From: Bacteroidaceae bacterium
GTDB taxonomy: Bacteria > Bacteroidota > Bacteroidia > Bacteroidales > Bacteroidaceae
Reading direction: 5' to 3'
Length of the DNA stretch: 64,000 bases
Assembly (NCBI GenBank): GCA_017503065.1
Contig: JAFVTT010000001.1
Location: forward strand, 62,001 to 126,000
Shown: positions 45,113-55,665 of the stretch, piece after piece
How positions within the stretch are numbered: position 1 is the first letter of the stretch
Layout: the number at the start of each line of letters is the position of its first letter
The notes under the pieces: model-generated
Told to the model about the DNA's origin: nothing
Seen by the model: the letters and a program-made list of their open reading frames with translations, nothing else
The model's database searches: none
Position numbers and translations under genes: made by a program

Positions 45113-48100
45113 ATGTATATGTCAACGATTATCGGTATGTTCAGGAAGTTGCTTGTTGTCCTTGTGTTTGTGCTCCCCATAATGGGTTATGCCCGTGAGG
45201 ACGAGTTGGCCGGGATTTTGGAGAAATGTCTGCAGAGGGAGATGGTGTCGCCCGACAGCATAGAGTATAACCTGCAACTTCTGGAAAAGGAACGTGCCGG
45301 AAAGACCGGTGTGCGCCGTGCCGTTTACACCGCGGCATTGGCACAACTGTATGCCATGCGTGCCTATTCCGATGCTACCGGCGAGTGGAGGAAGAGAAGT
45401 TTGCAACTCTTCCGCGAGGCACTTGCAGAACCCGAACTGCTCTATAATGCTCGCACCAAGGACTGGTTGCCCATTGTGGAGAGAGGCAAGGACGAGAAGG
45501 TGTATGGTAGCAATATGCTCTATGTGGTGTGGCGTGCCGCATACGATTGGTGCCCTCAGGACTCGGTGATGAGCGAGCAGGAACTGATAGACTTCTATGT
45601 GTCTTATGGCAACAGTAAACCCGCCCAGGTGAAGGCAGAAAAGGAACGTCTTTGGGCTATCCGCGACTCCATATTAGACGCTGCTCCGAAGCTGAGGGTG
45701 TACATGGCAGAGGTCTACTATCCCGGAGACTCCCTGAATCTGACCATAGAGGACTCTGTCAACGTGAAGCAGGTGCAGTGGCGTTTGCTGGACAGTCGTG
45801 GCAAGCTGCTGGAAAAGAACCCGCTTGTCGCTCCCACCAAGCCTGGGCGTTATATAATGGAATTCAGCAGCAAGACAGATGTCCGTCTGTGGAAGAAGCC
45901 CAAGAAGGTGAAGAAAAACTTCGTGGTATCGGCTCTACAGTGCTTTGTGACGGATATGCCCGGCAAACAGGTACGTGTCACTGCAGTGGATGCTCGCACA
46001 GGCAAACCAATGCCAGAAGCTACGGTGATAAAAGGCAAGGAGAAGAATACGGTGCTAAATACCGTGCGTGTTGTCTTGGGTGCGGACAGTTGCCTGCCGG
46101 AAATTGCATACTATGACAGTTATAATTACAGTGCACCGTCTTCCAGGGAGCAGTCGCGTGTGGCTATTTATACGGACAGAAGCATATACCGCCCTGGCCA
46201 GAAGGTGCAGATGTCTGCCATCCTGTATAGCATGAAACACTGGGAAGCACAGGTCCGGCAGAGTACCGAATGCAGGGTCCAGCTGCAGGAGCCGAGAACT
46301 CGTAAGGTGCTGGCGGACACGACGCTTCGCTCGGACGATTTCGGTAGTCTGAGCGCAACACTGGAGATTCCCATGGATGCGGAACTGGGCAGCTACTGGG
46401 TGCGTGTGGATGGTACGGTTCACGAGATACGGGTGGAGGAGTACAAGCGCCCGGTGTTCTATGTGGAGATGGACGAAAGGGACATGGAAGTGAGTGTCTT
46501 GCCCATGGAAGAGGAGGAAGATGAGGCTAAGGACAGCATTATATATGTGTCTGGACGTGCCATGAACTATGACGGCACACCCTTGCGAGGCGGCAGGGTA
46601 ACTGCCACAGCAAGGAGAATGACCTGCTGGTGGTGGCGAAGGATGTTTGCTGACGAGAGCCGCCACTTGGATACCGTCTATACAGACATGGAGGGAAGAT
46701 TTGTGCTGGCAGTACCCGTGAGCCGGGCATACACCTATCGCTATGCTCCCAGGGTAAAGGTGGACGTGTCTGTGCTTTCTGCCCAGGGCGAAACTCAGAC
46801 CGACTATGCCTTTGTACGTCTGTTTGCCGATCCCCCAATGGTGGAGACTGGGAAGAGGGCCAAGGAATGGCTGGAGTGTCCGGTGGATTCCTTTGATGCC
46901 CAAACGCCTGCCAGATTGGAATTCAGAATGCCGGCAGGAAAGCAGCGCTATGTCTTCCTGACAGCCTTTGCCGGCGAGAGTGTGGCAATAGATACTGTGA
47001 TGCTGATGACGGATACACTGACATGCATGGATATTCCATATAAGGACAGTTATGCCGACGGCATTCGCCTGATGGCAACATATGTGCTGGATGGCATGGT
47101 GCGTTCCAAGAACATTCCATTGTACAAACGGCTTCCTGATACCAGACTTCATCTGCATTGGGAAACTTTCCGCGACTTTACCCAGCCAGGTGCCACGGAG
47201 CAATGGACCATGCGTGTGACTGATGCCAAGGGGCAGCCCGTGGATGCCAATGTGATGCTGGGTATGTACGATGCTTCCCTGGATGCCTTTGGCGCTAATG
47301 AATGGAAGTTCGTTCTGCCCATGAATCACAGCTTGCCCTATACTCAGCAATGGAGCATGGGATGGTTCTATAAGTTGGGCATGTTATGCGCAATGAATTT
47401 CGATGTCTGGTATCCCAAGATTCCCAAGTATGAGTTTAGTGCTTTTAACCAGGACTACTTTAACCGAAAGAATGCTGTCGTGTTGTTTGAAAGGGAATTT
47501 TCCGGTGGTACTCAAAGGTATATCAAAGTTAATAGTCCAAGTGCCGGTATGGCAGAGATGGAAGAATCGGCACAAATTCAGGAAGATGACATTTTTGCTG
47601 GTGTGGATGTGAGAACGGATTTCAGCGAGACCGCCATGTTTATGCCCAGGTTGCGTACTGATGCAGAGGGTAGGGTAGCAATCTCGTTTACCATGCCACA
47701 GAGCCTGACCACATGGAACCTGAATGGTTTGGCGCACACCCGCGATATGCGTGTGGGCACACTGGGTGAAAAAATAGTTGCCCGCAAGGCCCTTACAGCC
47801 AAACTGCATCTGCCCCGATTTGTCCGTGAACAGGACGTGCTTTCGTTCACCGTGCAGGTAAACAATACAGGCACGGCCATGCAGAAGGGCAAAGTGCAGG
47901 TACAGGTAATGGATGCACAGACAGACAAGGTGCTGATGAAGAAGACCGTTAAGTTCGCCGTGGCACAGGAGCGTGATACGGTTTATACGTTCACATATCC
48001 TGTGGCGCAGGGGCTGGAAGGACTGAAGTTCAAGGCCGTGGCCCTTGCCGACAAGGATAGTGACGGCGAGCAACGGGAGATACCGGTACTATCCTCTGTG

Positions 48101-49546
48101 GTGACGCTGACAGAGAGCAAGGCTCTGACCTTAGAGCCTGGAGAGAGCGAGAAGGTAATCCTTGCCGACCTCTTCCCTGCCGGTGCACAGGACAGACGTG
48201 TTATAGTGGAGAAGGTTGCCGACCCCGTGCAGACGGCCTTGGAGGCTTTGCCAAAGGTGGTACAACCCTCTGCCAATGACGTCCTGTCCTATGCCTCCGC
48301 CTATTATGCTGCCCATAAATTGGGATTGCCAGATACCACTATATATATAAATAAGGTATATACCATGCAGAAGGAGAACGGCAGCATGCCCTGGTATCCA
48401 GGTCTGGCCGGCAATGCCTACCTGACACGCGAGGTGGGTTATCTCCTGGCACGTCTTGGTTCCGGCAATGCCAATGCCAGAAAGGTGATGGCTGGCATAA
48501 AGCGTTATCTAAAGGCAACCCTTGAAGAAGGCATAGAGAAGCGCAAGGAGTACAACAAGGACTGGACGCCGTGGCTTGGCGATTTGCGTACTCTGTATGT
48601 TCTTGTCAAGGATGGAGAGGCAGACAAGGAAACACTGCAACTTGTAAAGAAGGTGCTGAAGCGTCTGCCCGACAATCTGGAAGAAATGGACAGCGAGTAC
48701 ATTGCCATAGCCATGATAGTGAAGCATGCCCTGAAGGAGGCCGTGCTGAAAGATGGTGTGGCTGTACTCAGGACACGCCTGAACCACAAGGACGGCACAT
48801 ATCTGGCATACCGCGGAGGCAGTTGGCCAAGCATAGACCGCCGTCTGCACATACACACCCAGGTGATGGAAGCATGGCACACGGTATGTCCCGAGGACAC
48901 CGCCACCATCCGTGGCATGCAGTACTGGCTCCTGGACCAGAAACGCACACAGGGATGGAAGTCGCCCATAGACTGCATAGATGCCGTGTATGCCTTGACG
49001 GGTGGCATGATGCAGAAGGATACTGATGCCGTTTTTTCCGTGCAGAGGGATACGCTGGATATATCCAAGAACAAGTCCGTTGTCATAAAGAATGACGGCA
49101 AGTCTGTTATGTGGGCAGCTGTCTATGGAGAATACGCCTTGCCTATAGGGCAGGTGGAGAGCGCCGGCATGGACATCAGTCTGGAACGTCGTTTCAATGC
49201 AAAGACACCCCAGGTTGGCGACAGGATAAAGGAGAGTATACTGATAGACGCAAAGCGTGACTATGAATACGTTGTGCTCAGCGTGCCACGTGCCGGATGT
49301 ACGGAACCCGTAAGCAAACTGTCGGGCTGCGGTTGGCAGAAAGGCCTGTCTTTCTACATGCAGGTACGTGACGACCGCACGGATTATTTCATCCCGGCCC
49401 TGCCACATGGCAAGTATGTGCTGGAAACGGAACTGACAGTGGAACGCAAGGGAGCCTATGCATCGGGAGTACCTGCCATAAGGTGCTGCTATGCAGAGGA
49501 ATTCAGGGCACATGGAGTGAATGAGATTGTAGAAGTAAGGGAATAA
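45113..49546 (+). CDS. Alpha-2-macroglobulin family protein (thioester-less)
   Basis: 1477 residues. Start could be ATG 45113 or 45137; the latter gives a tidy signal peptide (MFRKLLVVLVFVLPIMGYA). Contains an MG2 domain (VAIYTDRSIYRPGQKVQMSA), further MG domains, the A2M domain (FMPRLRTDAEGRVAISFTMP, LTTWNLNGLAHTRD) and a C-terminal alpha-toroid (LTREVGYLLARLG, YLAYRGGSWPSID). Where protease-trapping macroglobulins have CxEQ, this has PSANDVLSYASAYYAA: no thioester. It resembles the YfaS-type bacterial proteins, proposed to guard the periplasm against host proteases. A DUF4837 lipoprotein gene follows after 19 bases. Confidence 0.92.
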   Translation: MYMSTIIGMFRKLLVVLVFVLPIMGYAREDELAGILEKCLQREMVSPDSIEYNLQLLEKERAGKTGVRRAVYTAALAQLYAMRAYSDATGEWRKRSLQLFREALAEPELLYNARTKDWLPIVERGKDEKVYGSNMLYVVWRAAYDWCPQDSVMSEQELIDFYVSYGNSKPAQVKAEKERLWAIRDSILDAAPKLRVYMAEVYYPGDSLNLTIEDSVNVKQVQWRLLDSRGKLLEKNPLVAPTKPGRYIMEFSSKTDVRLWKKPKKVKKNFVVSALQCFVTDMPGKQVRVTAVDARTGKPMPEATVIKGKEKNTVLNTVRVVLGADSCLPEIAYYDSYNYSAPSSREQSRVAIYTDRSIYRPGQKVQMSAILYSMKHWEAQVRQSTECRVQLQEPRTRKVLADTTLRSDDFGSLSATLEIPMDAELGSYWVRVDGTVHEIRVEEYKRPVFYVEMDERDMEVSVLPMEEEEDEAKDSIIYVSGRAMNYDGTPLRGGRVTATARRMTCWWWRRMFADESRHLDTVYTDMEGRFVLAVPVSRAYTYRYAPRVKVDVSVLSAQGETQTDYAFVRLFADPPMVETGKRAKEWLECPVDSFDAQTPARLEFRMPAGKQRYVFLTAFAGESVAIDTVMLMTDTLTCMDIPYKDSYADGIRLMATYVLDGMVRSKNIPLYKRLPDTRLHLHWETFRDFTQPGATEQWTMRVTDAKGQPVDANVMLGMYDASLDAFGANEWKFVLPMNHSLPYTQQWSMGWFYKLGMLCAMNFDVWYPKIPKYEFSAFNQDYFNRKNAVVLFEREFSGGTQRYIKVNSPSAGMAEMEESAQIQEDDIFAGVDVRTDFSETAMFMPRLRTDAEGRVAISFTMPQSLTTWNLNGLAHTRDMRVGTLGEKIVARKALTAKLHLPRFVREQDVLSFTVQVNNTGTAMQKGKVQVQVMDAQTDKVLMKKTVKFAVAQERDTVYTFTYPVAQGLEGLKFKAVALADKDSDGEQREIPVLSSVVTLTESKALTLEPGESEKVILADLFPAGAQDRRVIVEKVADPVQTALEALPKVVQPSANDVLSYASAYYAAHKLGLPDTTIYINKVYTMQKENGSMPWYPGLAGNAYLTREVGYLLARLGSGNANARKVMAGIKRYLKATLEEGIEKRKEYNKDWTPWLGDLRTLYVLVKDGEADKETLQLVKKVLKRLPDNLEEMDSEYIAIAMIVKHALKEAVLKDGVAVLRTRLNHKDGTYLAYRGGSWPSIDRRLHIHTQVMEAWHTVCPEDTATIRGMQYWLLDQKRTQGWKSPIDCIDAVYALTGGMMQKDTDAVFSVQRDTLDISKNKSVVIKNDGKSVMWAAVYGEYALPIGQVESAGMDISLERRFNAKTPQVGDRIKESILIDAKRDYEYVVLSVPRAGCTEPVSKLSGCGWQKGLSFYMQVRDDRTDYFIPALPHGKYVLETELTVERKGAYASGVPAIRCCYAEEFRAHGVNEIVEVRE

Positions 49547-49565
49547 TATAGACAAAGACGATAAA

Positions 49566-50558
49566 ATGAAGCGTATTATATGGCTGTTGCTGGCGGTAGT
49601 GCTGTTGGCGGCATGTTCTGGTGAAGGAGAGAAGAAGAAAGTCCTGGTTAGTTCAAAGGGTTTGCCCAGCGAACTGCTCTTGGTGGTAGACAAGGAAGTG
49701 TGGGACAGCGACCTGCAGGATTCCATAAACGGCATAGTGAAGGCCCAGGTTCCCGGACTTATGCAGGTGGAGGATCTTTTCCGTGTGACGAGAATTCTCA
49801 GCAAGGGATATGCCGCCACCCATACCACTTTCCACACCAAATTGTTCGTAAAGGTGGACAAGACCCTGGACAAACCTATGATGGGAACCCGTCGCAACGA
49901 GTATGCCAAACCTCAGTTGGAACTGGTGGTGGCAGCACCGTCGCTGGATGTGTTGCGTGAATATCTCGTGCTCAATTCGGAAAGGATAAAGGAAATACTT
50001 GTTGAGTCGCAGATAGAAAGGCGAGTGGAACTGCTCAGGAAGAAATACAGCAAGAAGGTGGACGATGACCTGAAGGAAGTGCTTGGCATGTCGGTCCGTG
50101 CTCCTGAGAATATGAGGGCTACCAAGAAGGGCGAGCGTTTCCTGTGGGGCGGAACCAATCTGCTGGAGAAGGACCTGAACCTTGTGGTCTATACCTACGA
50201 TTGGCATGGGGAGGACCTTATGGATGTCGACCGCTATGTTGAGAAGCGCGACTCCGTGATGAAACACAACATCCCCGGTTCCAACGAAGGGCAGTGGATG
50301 CAGACCGTGCGAGAGAGGGAGAACAAACGTCCTTTGGTAGAATGTGCCGAGCGTGAGATAAACGGTTGCAAGGTGATGGAGGCACGAGGCCTGTGGGAGA
50401 TGAGAAACGGTGCCTTGGGAGGTCCTTTCGTCAGCATCTCGCGTGTGGATACGGTGACAGGCAAGGTGATTGTGGGCGAGGGTTTTGTATATTCTCCTTC
50501 CACAGACAAACGCGACCTCGTGCGCCAGATGGAGGCAGTGCTGAGAACATTAAGGTAG
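49566..50558 (+). CDS. DUF4837 lipoprotein
   Basis: 330 residues. Lipoprotein signal with lipid Cys in LLAACSGEG. Family features: KGLPSELLLVVDKEVWDSDL at the start, RRNEYAKPQLELVVAAPS in the middle and GEGFVYSPSTDKRDLVRQME near the end. An outer- or inner-membrane lipoprotein found across Bacteroidetes, function unknown. It lies 19 bases after the macroglobulin gene, which makes it a candidate partner. Confidence 0.88.
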   Translation: MKRIIWLLLAVVLLAACSGEGEKKKVLVSSKGLPSELLLVVDKEVWDSDLQDSINGIVKAQVPGLMQVEDLFRVTRILSKGYAATHTTFHTKLFVKVDKTLDKPMMGTRRNEYAKPQLELVVAAPSLDVLREYLVLNSERIKEILVESQIERRVELLRKKYSKKVDDDLKEVLGMSVRAPENMRATKKGERFLWGGTNLLEKDLNLVVYTYDWHGEDLMDVDRYVEKRDSVMKHNIPGSNEGQWMQTVRERENKRPLVECAEREINGCKVMEARGLWEMRNGALGGPFVSISRVDTVTGKVIVGEGFVYSPSTDKRDLVRQMEAVLRTLR

Positions 50559-50605
50559 CCGTCCCGGACTTTTTGCATAATCCTCGGTGACGATGCTTTT
50601 TGTCT

Positions 50606-50678
50606 TCAGTGGCGGTAAAATGAACCGTCATTGGCGATAAAGTTTACCATTACTGACGGTTCATTTTACCGCCACTGA
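50606..50678. repeat. Perfect 25-bp inverted repeat
   Basis: Left arm 50606-50630 and right arm 50654-50678 match exactly; the 23-base centre contains GGCGATAAAGTTTACC, a near copy of GGCGGTAAAATGAACC in the arm, 22 bases downstream. No T run follows, so a plain terminator is doubtful. It lies between the DUF4837 gene and the promoter of the next gene. Confidence 0.8.
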
Positions 50679-50738
50679 GGTTCGGGCGAAGTGACAGGTG
50701 TATTATGTAGTCCCAATGCTTGACATTTTAGGAATAAA

Positions 50739-50770
50739 TTTGGAAAATAACCCACTTCTTCGTATCTTTG
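50739..50770 (+). promoter_or_regulatory. Promoter for the DUF1573 gene
   Basis: TTTG 50739-50742, 20-base spacer, TATCTTTG 50763-50770; the ATG is 8 bases on, giving a very short leader. Confidence 0.7.
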
Positions 50771-50778
50771 CCAATGTT

Positions 50779-51840
50779 ATGATGAGAAAACTGTTATTTT
50801 CCTGCATGATGTTGCTGGCTGTGCCATCATTCGCACAACCGCGTTTTGTGCCGGATGCGGAGATACACAAGACGGGTGAGGTGCTTTTCCAAAAACCTCA
50901 TGTCGTGGTCTTCGGTTTTACAAATAAAGGAACCAAACCTCTGCATATCAAGAAGGTGGTGCCGTCCTGCGGTTGTACCAAGGCAACCTATACCCGCGGC
51001 AATATAGCCCCAGGAGAAAAAGGCGAGATAACGGTGGAGTTTGATGCCGGCATCCTTGGCACGTTCAGCAAGTATGTGGAAGTGTATACAAATGCCGGCA
51101 AGGAGCCCGAGTTCCTGACTTTTCAGGGACGTGTGGTGACGGAACTGTCGGACTATGCTACCGGATTCCCCATAGATTTGGGGAATGTCAGGATGAGCAC
51201 CAACTATATTGAATTTGACAATGTCAGGAAGGGCGATATGGTGTATGCGGACCTGAAGGTTGTTAATACTGAACGTACTGCATACAGTCCCGAACTTATG
51301 CACCTGCCTCCGTATCTCCATGCGGAATATCTGCCCGAAACCATTCCCGGAGGCAAGGCCGGTGTGGTGCGCTTGATATTGGACAGCAACAAGTTGGCTA
51401 CACTGGGACTGAACCAGACAAGTGTGTACCTGGCCAGATATTCGGGAGACAAGATCGGGGAGTCCAACGAGATAGTTGTCTCCTCTGTACTGCTCCCTCC
51501 GGCAGAAACGGTTGCCTCTGGCGGCAAGAAACCCAGGATGAAACTCAGTGCCGACGAGGTGGTCATGCAAAAGACATCCAAGAAAATGAAGGCAGAGGTG
51601 GTGGTTGCCAACGAGGGTGATGCACCGCTGACGATACATAATCTGCAACTGTTCAATCATGCTGTAGGCGTATCCTTGTCGGGCAGAGTGATTATGCCAG
51701 GCAAGAGTGCCAAGATGAAGATTGCGGTGAAGAAGAACCTGCTGTCCCGTTTCAAGTCACGTCCCCGCATACTTTTGGTAAGCGATGATGCCGAAGCGCC
51801 GGTGAAGATTATAAACATAACAGTGAAGGACATGGACTGA
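50779..51840 (+). CDS. DUF1573 exported protein
   Basis: 353 residues from ATG at 50779 (MMRKLLFSCMMLLAVPSFAQ, signal peptide); ATG at 50782 is equally good. The frame opens at 50698 but that overlaps the promoter. The DUF1573 Ig-like domain is recognised by FGFTNKGTKPLHIKKVVPSC, GCTKATYTRG and NIAPGEKGEITVEFDAG. The rest is two more Ig-like repeats. Periplasmic or surface protein of unknown role. Has its own promoter; meaB follows after 42 bases. Confidence 0.88.
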   Translation: MMRKLLFSCMMLLAVPSFAQPRFVPDAEIHKTGEVLFQKPHVVVFGFTNKGTKPLHIKKVVPSCGCTKATYTRGNIAPGEKGEITVEFDAGILGTFSKYVEVYTNAGKEPEFLTFQGRVVTELSDYATGFPIDLGNVRMSTNYIEFDNVRKGDMVYADLKVVNTERTAYSPELMHLPPYLHAEYLPETIPGGKAGVVRLILDSNKLATLGLNQTSVYLARYSGDKIGESNEIVVSSVLLPPAETVASGGKKPRMKLSADEVVMQKTSKKMKAEVVVANEGDAPLTIHNLQLFNHAVGVSLSGRVIMPGKSAKMKIAVKKNLLSRFKSRPRILLVSDDAEAPVKIINITVKDMD

Positions 51841-51882
51841 TGCTTCCTGAAATGGAGGTGTCATGCATAAAGACATAACGAT

Positions 51883-52980
51883 ATGGAACATCCCGAGAAT
51901 AGTTCTGAATATGCAGGCCTGGTGGTGAACAAGGGCGTTGAACAGCCCTCAAGTATCAACCCTTACCTGAAACGTGGCAGGTTTGTAAGGCGTAACCTGA
52001 CGGCAGGAGATTATGTGGAGGGTATCCTGAAAGGTGATTCTTCCATCCTTGGACAGGCCGTCACTTTGGTTGAAAGCACCTTGCCGGAACATATTGCCAT
52101 AGCCCAGGAGGTGATAGAAAAGTGTTTGCCGTATAGCGGAAATAGTGTGCGCATAGGTATCAGCGGTGTTCCGGGTGCAGGCAAGAGTACCAGCATAGAC
52201 GAGTTCGGCGTACATGTCCTGAAGGAATATGGCGGCAAACTGGCAGTATTGGCCATAGACCCCAGCAGTGAGCGCACGAAGGGCAGTATCCTTGGCGACA
52301 AGACCAGAATGGAGAAACTGTCCGTGCATCCCAAGTCTTTTATCCGTCCAAGTCCCTCGGCGGGTTCTCTGGGTGGAGTGGCGCGAAAGACCCGCGAAAG
52401 CATCATCCTTTGCGAAGCGGCCGGATACGACAAGATTTTTGTGGAAACCGTGGGCGTGGGACAAAGCGAGACGGCATGTCACTCCATGGTAGACTTCTTC
52501 CTGCTGATACAGTTGGCAGGTACTGGCGACGAGTTGCAGGGCATAAAGCGCGGCATCATGGAGATGGCCGACGGTATCATCATCAACAAGTGTGACGGCA
52601 ACAACGTGGAAAAGAGCCAGTTGGCTGCGAGTCACTTCCGCAATGCCCTGCACCTGTTTCCCACACCCGAGAGCGGATGGGAACCGGAGGTGCTCTGCTA
52701 CAGCGGTTTCTACGGCATAGGCATAAAGGAGATCTGGGATATGGTGTACCGCTATGTGGACTTCGTGAAGGCCAACGGATACTTTGAGCACCGCAGGGCG
52801 GAGCAGGCGAAGTACTGGATGTATGAAAGCATCAACGAGAGCCTGCGCAACAGTTTCTTCCAGAATCCCACCATAGAGACTATGCTGCATCTGGAAGAAC
52901 AGGCCGTGCTGAACGGGGAGAAGACGTCATTCGTTGCCGCCAAGCAACTCCTGGATACGTACTTTACACTCCTCCATTAG
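51883..52980 (+). CDS. meaB: Methylmalonyl-CoA mutase-associated GTPase MeaB
   Basis: 365 residues. G3E GTPase: P-loop ISGVPGAGKSTSIDEFG, LAIDPSSERTKGSILGDKTR, FVETVGVGQSET, guanine motif INKCDGNN. Loads and protects the B12-dependent methylmalonyl-CoA mutase used by these bacteria in succinate-propionate interconversion. No mutase gene is in the window. The 3' end overlaps the end of ispH on the opposite strand by 54 bases. The stop is TAG. Confidence 0.95.
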   Translation: MEHPENSSEYAGLVVNKGVEQPSSINPYLKRGRFVRRNLTAGDYVEGILKGDSSILGQAVTLVESTLPEHIAIAQEVIEKCLPYSGNSVRIGISGVPGAGKSTSIDEFGVHVLKEYGGKLAVLAIDPSSERTKGSILGDKTRMEKLSVHPKSFIRPSPSAGSLGGVARKTRESIILCEAAGYDKIFVETVGVGQSETACHSMVDFFLLIQLAGTGDELQGIKRGIMEMADGIIINKCDGNNVEKSQLAASHFRNALHLFPTPESGWEPEVLCYSGFYGIGIKEIWDMVYRYVDFVKANGYFEHRRAEQAKYWMYESINESLRNSFFQNPTIETMLHLEEQAVLNGEKTSFVAAKQLLDTYFTLLH

Positions 52981-53799
52981 CCACTTCGGTGTGCTAGTAG
53001 CACCGCATATGCCAACGGACGAACAGTCTTGCAGCCAGTCGGGGGTCACCTCGCTGGCTGTATCTATCATATAGCTGCGTGGGTTTACCTCTTTGCACTG
53101 GGAGAATAGTACGCGCCCGTTGCTGCTTTTCTTTCCGCACACAAAGAGGATTACGTCGTGGCGTGAGGCGAACTCCCGTATGTGCGGCATGCGGTTGGCC
53201 ACCTGACGACAGATGGTGTCGGCATATTTGAACGTGGCATCGGGCGAGATGTGGTTCTGTATGTATTCCACGATGGTGCGGAAACCGTCCAGGGATTTTG
53301 TCGTCTGGCTGTACAGGCAGATATCGCGGTTCATGTCCAGTCTGCCAACTTCTTCGGGACTCTCTATAACGATGGCCGTTCCTTCTGTCTGGCCTACAAG
53401 CCCAAGCACCTCGGCATGACCGTTCTTGCCGAAGATGACAATCTGCTTCTTGTGATCTGTGTCTGCCGTGTATTCCTTGCGGATACGCTCCTGTAGGTGC
53501 AGTACAACGGGACATGTGGCGTCCACGATGTGTATGTTGTTCTCCTGTGCCTTCTTGTAGGTGGAAGGAGGTTCTCCATGGGCGCGGAGCAGGACGTTGG
53601 CGTCGCGCAAGGTGTTGTATGTGCTGTGGTCTATGGTTTCCAGACCAAGTTGCTGCAGGCGGCTGCACTCCTTTCCGTTGTGCACGATATCCCCCAGGCA
53701 ATAGAGTTTCTTTCCATTGCCCAGTTCCTCTTCAGCCTTTCCTATGGCTCTGGTCACTCCGAAGCAGAAGCCACTTCCTTCGTCAATTTCAATAACCAT
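52927..53799 (-). CDS. ispH: 4-hydroxy-3-methylbut-2-enyl diphosphate reductase
   Basis: 290 residues. Last step of the non-mevalonate isoprenoid pathway, making IPP and DMAPP. The iron-sulfur Cys are visible: [21 protein letters not shown] and the third in [20 protein letters not shown] and [17 protein letters not shown] are family blocks. The ATG lies inside the end of cmk (46-base overlap), so cmk and ispH are probably cotranslated; the 3' end overlaps meaB antisense. Confidence 0.95.
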   Translation of the reverse strand: MVIEIDEGSGFCFGVTRAIGKAEEELGNGKKLYCLGDIVHNGKECSRLQQLGLETIDHSTYNTLRDANVLLRAHGEPPSTYKKAQENNIHIVDATCPVVLHLQERIRKEYTADTDHKKQIVIFGKNGHAEVLGLVGQTEGTAIVIESPEEVGRLDMNRDICLYSQTTKSLDGFRTIVEYIQNHISPDATFKYADTICRQVANRMPHIREFASRHDVILFVCGKKSSNGRVLFSQCKEVNPRSYMIDTASEVTPDWLQDCSSVGICGATSTPKWLMEECKVRIQELLGGNE

Positions 53800-54446
53800 T
53801 CCTGCTGTTCGGCTATAGTCATGTTGCTGTTGTCCAGTACAATGGCGTCCTCGGCTTGGGTCAGAGGGGATATTTCGCGGTGCGAATCGATATAGTCGCG
53901 TTCCTGGACGTTTTTCAGTATATCGTCATAGTTGCATTGTTCCCCCTTGGCGGTAAGTTCGTCATAGCGGCGCTGTGCACGTATTTCGGCACTGGCAGTG
54001 ACAAAAATCTTCAGTTCTGCATCAGGGAAGACGACTGTGCCGATGTCGCGTCCGTCCAGAATGACGCCTTTTGCCTTGCCCATTTCTCGCTGTTGCGCTA
54101 CCATTGCTTCGCGTACGAAACCGAGTGTGGCGATGGGACTGACGTGATTACTGACCTCCAGGGTGCGTATATTGTCTTCCACACGTATGCCGTTCAGGTA
54201 TGTGTCGGGACGACCGGTTGTCGGGTTGAACTTGAACGAGATGTGTATGTCGGACATGGCTGCCTTAAGGCGTTCGGTATCAATGTTGCCTTCTGCGTCT
54301 ATCATGCCGTTCTGCATGGCATAATATGTGACACTGCGATACATGGCACCCGTATCGATGTAGACATATCCCAGTTCCTTGGCAAGGTTTTTGGCCATTG
54401 TGCTTTTACCGCAAGACGAATGGCCGTCGATAGCTATGGTAATCAT
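53754..54446 (-). CDS. cmk: Cytidylate kinase
   Basis: 230 residues. P-loop [34 protein letters not shown] and [20 protein letters not shown] identify CMP/dCMP kinase, which feeds CTP and dCTP synthesis. Overlaps the porQ stop by 4 bases (ATGA) and ispH by 46; the order porQ-cmk-ispH is common in Bacteroidetes. Confidence 0.95.
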   Translation of the reverse strand: MITIAIDGHSSCGKSTMAKNLAKELGYVYIDTGAMYRSVTYYAMQNGMIDAEGNIDTERLKAAMSDIHISFKFNPTTGRPDTYLNGIRVEDNIRTLEVSNHVSPIATLGFVREAMVAQQREMGKAKGVILDGRDIGTVVFPDAELKIFVTASAEIRAQRRYDELTAKGEQCNYDDILKNVQERDYIDSHREISPLTQAEDAIVLDNSNMTIAEQQEWLLKLTKEVASASE

Positions 54447-55495
54447 TGTGTAATTTGGTTAGTGGGTTGTTTTGTGATTGGTGCAGTCTTGCCAGTCTTG
54501 CTCTCCTTGGCAAAAGAATAGGCAAGGGTGAATGACAGGGTGGGAGCGCCGGTATGGTAGTTGCCGTAGGCCATGCCAACTTTTATTTTCTTGATGTTGA
54601 TGCCGGCACCCAGTGTCAGACCTGAGGCATGCGAACTTCCGGCTGCTTTCATTTCGTATCCACGCCGGAAGTTGTATCCGAGACCAAGCCAGAACTTCCC
54701 GTCGTATAGGGTGAGGTCGGCGCCGATATTCAGGTGGTTGAGGAATACCTGGAATCCGCTGGTGTCTCCTCCGGCCGAGTAGTAGTAATTTTTACTCCAG
54801 TGGAACATGTCAAAGAACATCAGGTGTACTCTGACAGGCATATGCCCCAGCCCCTTACTTATGCCAAGTTGGAGGTCCATGGGCAGACGTTCGGCAATGT
54901 CCCCGAATGCGCTAACCTGTCCGCCAAGGTTGGCTGCCACAACGGAAAAGGAGAAGTCCTTGTCGCTGTTGAAGTAGTTGAGTCCCAGATCCACTGCCAG
55001 GGCAATGCTTGAATAACCGGCGTATGTGGAATAAAGGAATTTGCCGTTCACGCCACCTACCCAGCGGTCGCTGAGCAAATAACTGTAGCCGCCGGCCAGG
55101 TTCATGTCCAGATTCTTGCTCATGCCCATATAGTTCCCCCATTCGTCTGTTTCTGCTATGTCTCCGTATCCGACGAACTGGGCCATGGCGCCCCATGTGC
55201 CCCTTTCTCCCTGTGCCTGTACATAACTGATGCTGCCCGCTTTGCTCCCCTGCATGTATGTAAGGAAGTTGAACCCCAGTGTCTTGTCGCTTACGGAACT
55301 CATCAGGGCCGGATTCTGGAAAATCAGTGAAGCGTCATCCTCTATCAATGAAATGTTCTTGCCGCCCAAGGCCATGGCATGCGATGACGTTGGCAGGTTC
55401 AGAAAGTTGAAAATGCTGGTACTTTCCTGCGCTTTTGATGCAGTAGAGAATAGGAATAGTGAAAGGATGTATGCTAGGAGGTTTCTTGGGGTCAT
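54443..55495 (-). CDS. porQ: Type IX secretion system protein PorQ
   Basis: 350 residues with signal peptide ([18 protein letters not shown]). Beta-barrel protein of the PorQ family: [45 protein letters not shown], and repeated aromatic strands to the end. PorQ with PorU, PorV and PorZ forms the cell-surface attachment complex that processes secreted proteins. Other T9SS genes are not in the window. Minus-strand TATCTTTG at 55515-55522 is a probable -7 box. Confidence 0.9.
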   Translation of the reverse strand: MTPRNLLAYILSLFLFSTASKAQESTSIFNFLNLPTSSHAMALGGKNISLIEDDASLIFQNPALMSSVSDKTLGFNFLTYMQGSKAGSISYVQAQGERGTWGAMAQFVGYGDIAETDEWGNYMGMSKNLDMNLAGGYSYLLSDRWVGGVNGKFLYSTYAGYSSIALAVDLGLNYFNSDKDFSFSVVAANLGGQVSAFGDIAERLPMDLQLGISKGLGHMPVRVHLMFFDMFHWSKNYYYSAGGDTSGFQVFLNHLNIGADLTLYDGKFWLGLGYNFRRGYEMKAAGSSHASGLTLGAGINIKKIKVGMAYGNYHTGAPTLSFTLAYSFAKESKTGKTAPITKQPTNQITQ

Positions 55496-55665
55496 GATTC
55501 TTTAGTTTGGGTTTCAAAGATACTGCATTTTGCACCAATATGGCCAGTACGCACCCTAAAAAGTACGTTTTGTGTAAAAAAATCGCAGGGCATACGTCAG
55601 TATATGGAAAAAAAGTCCTACATTTGCCGTTGCAGTTGTGCTAAAAAACGATAAACAATATAATT

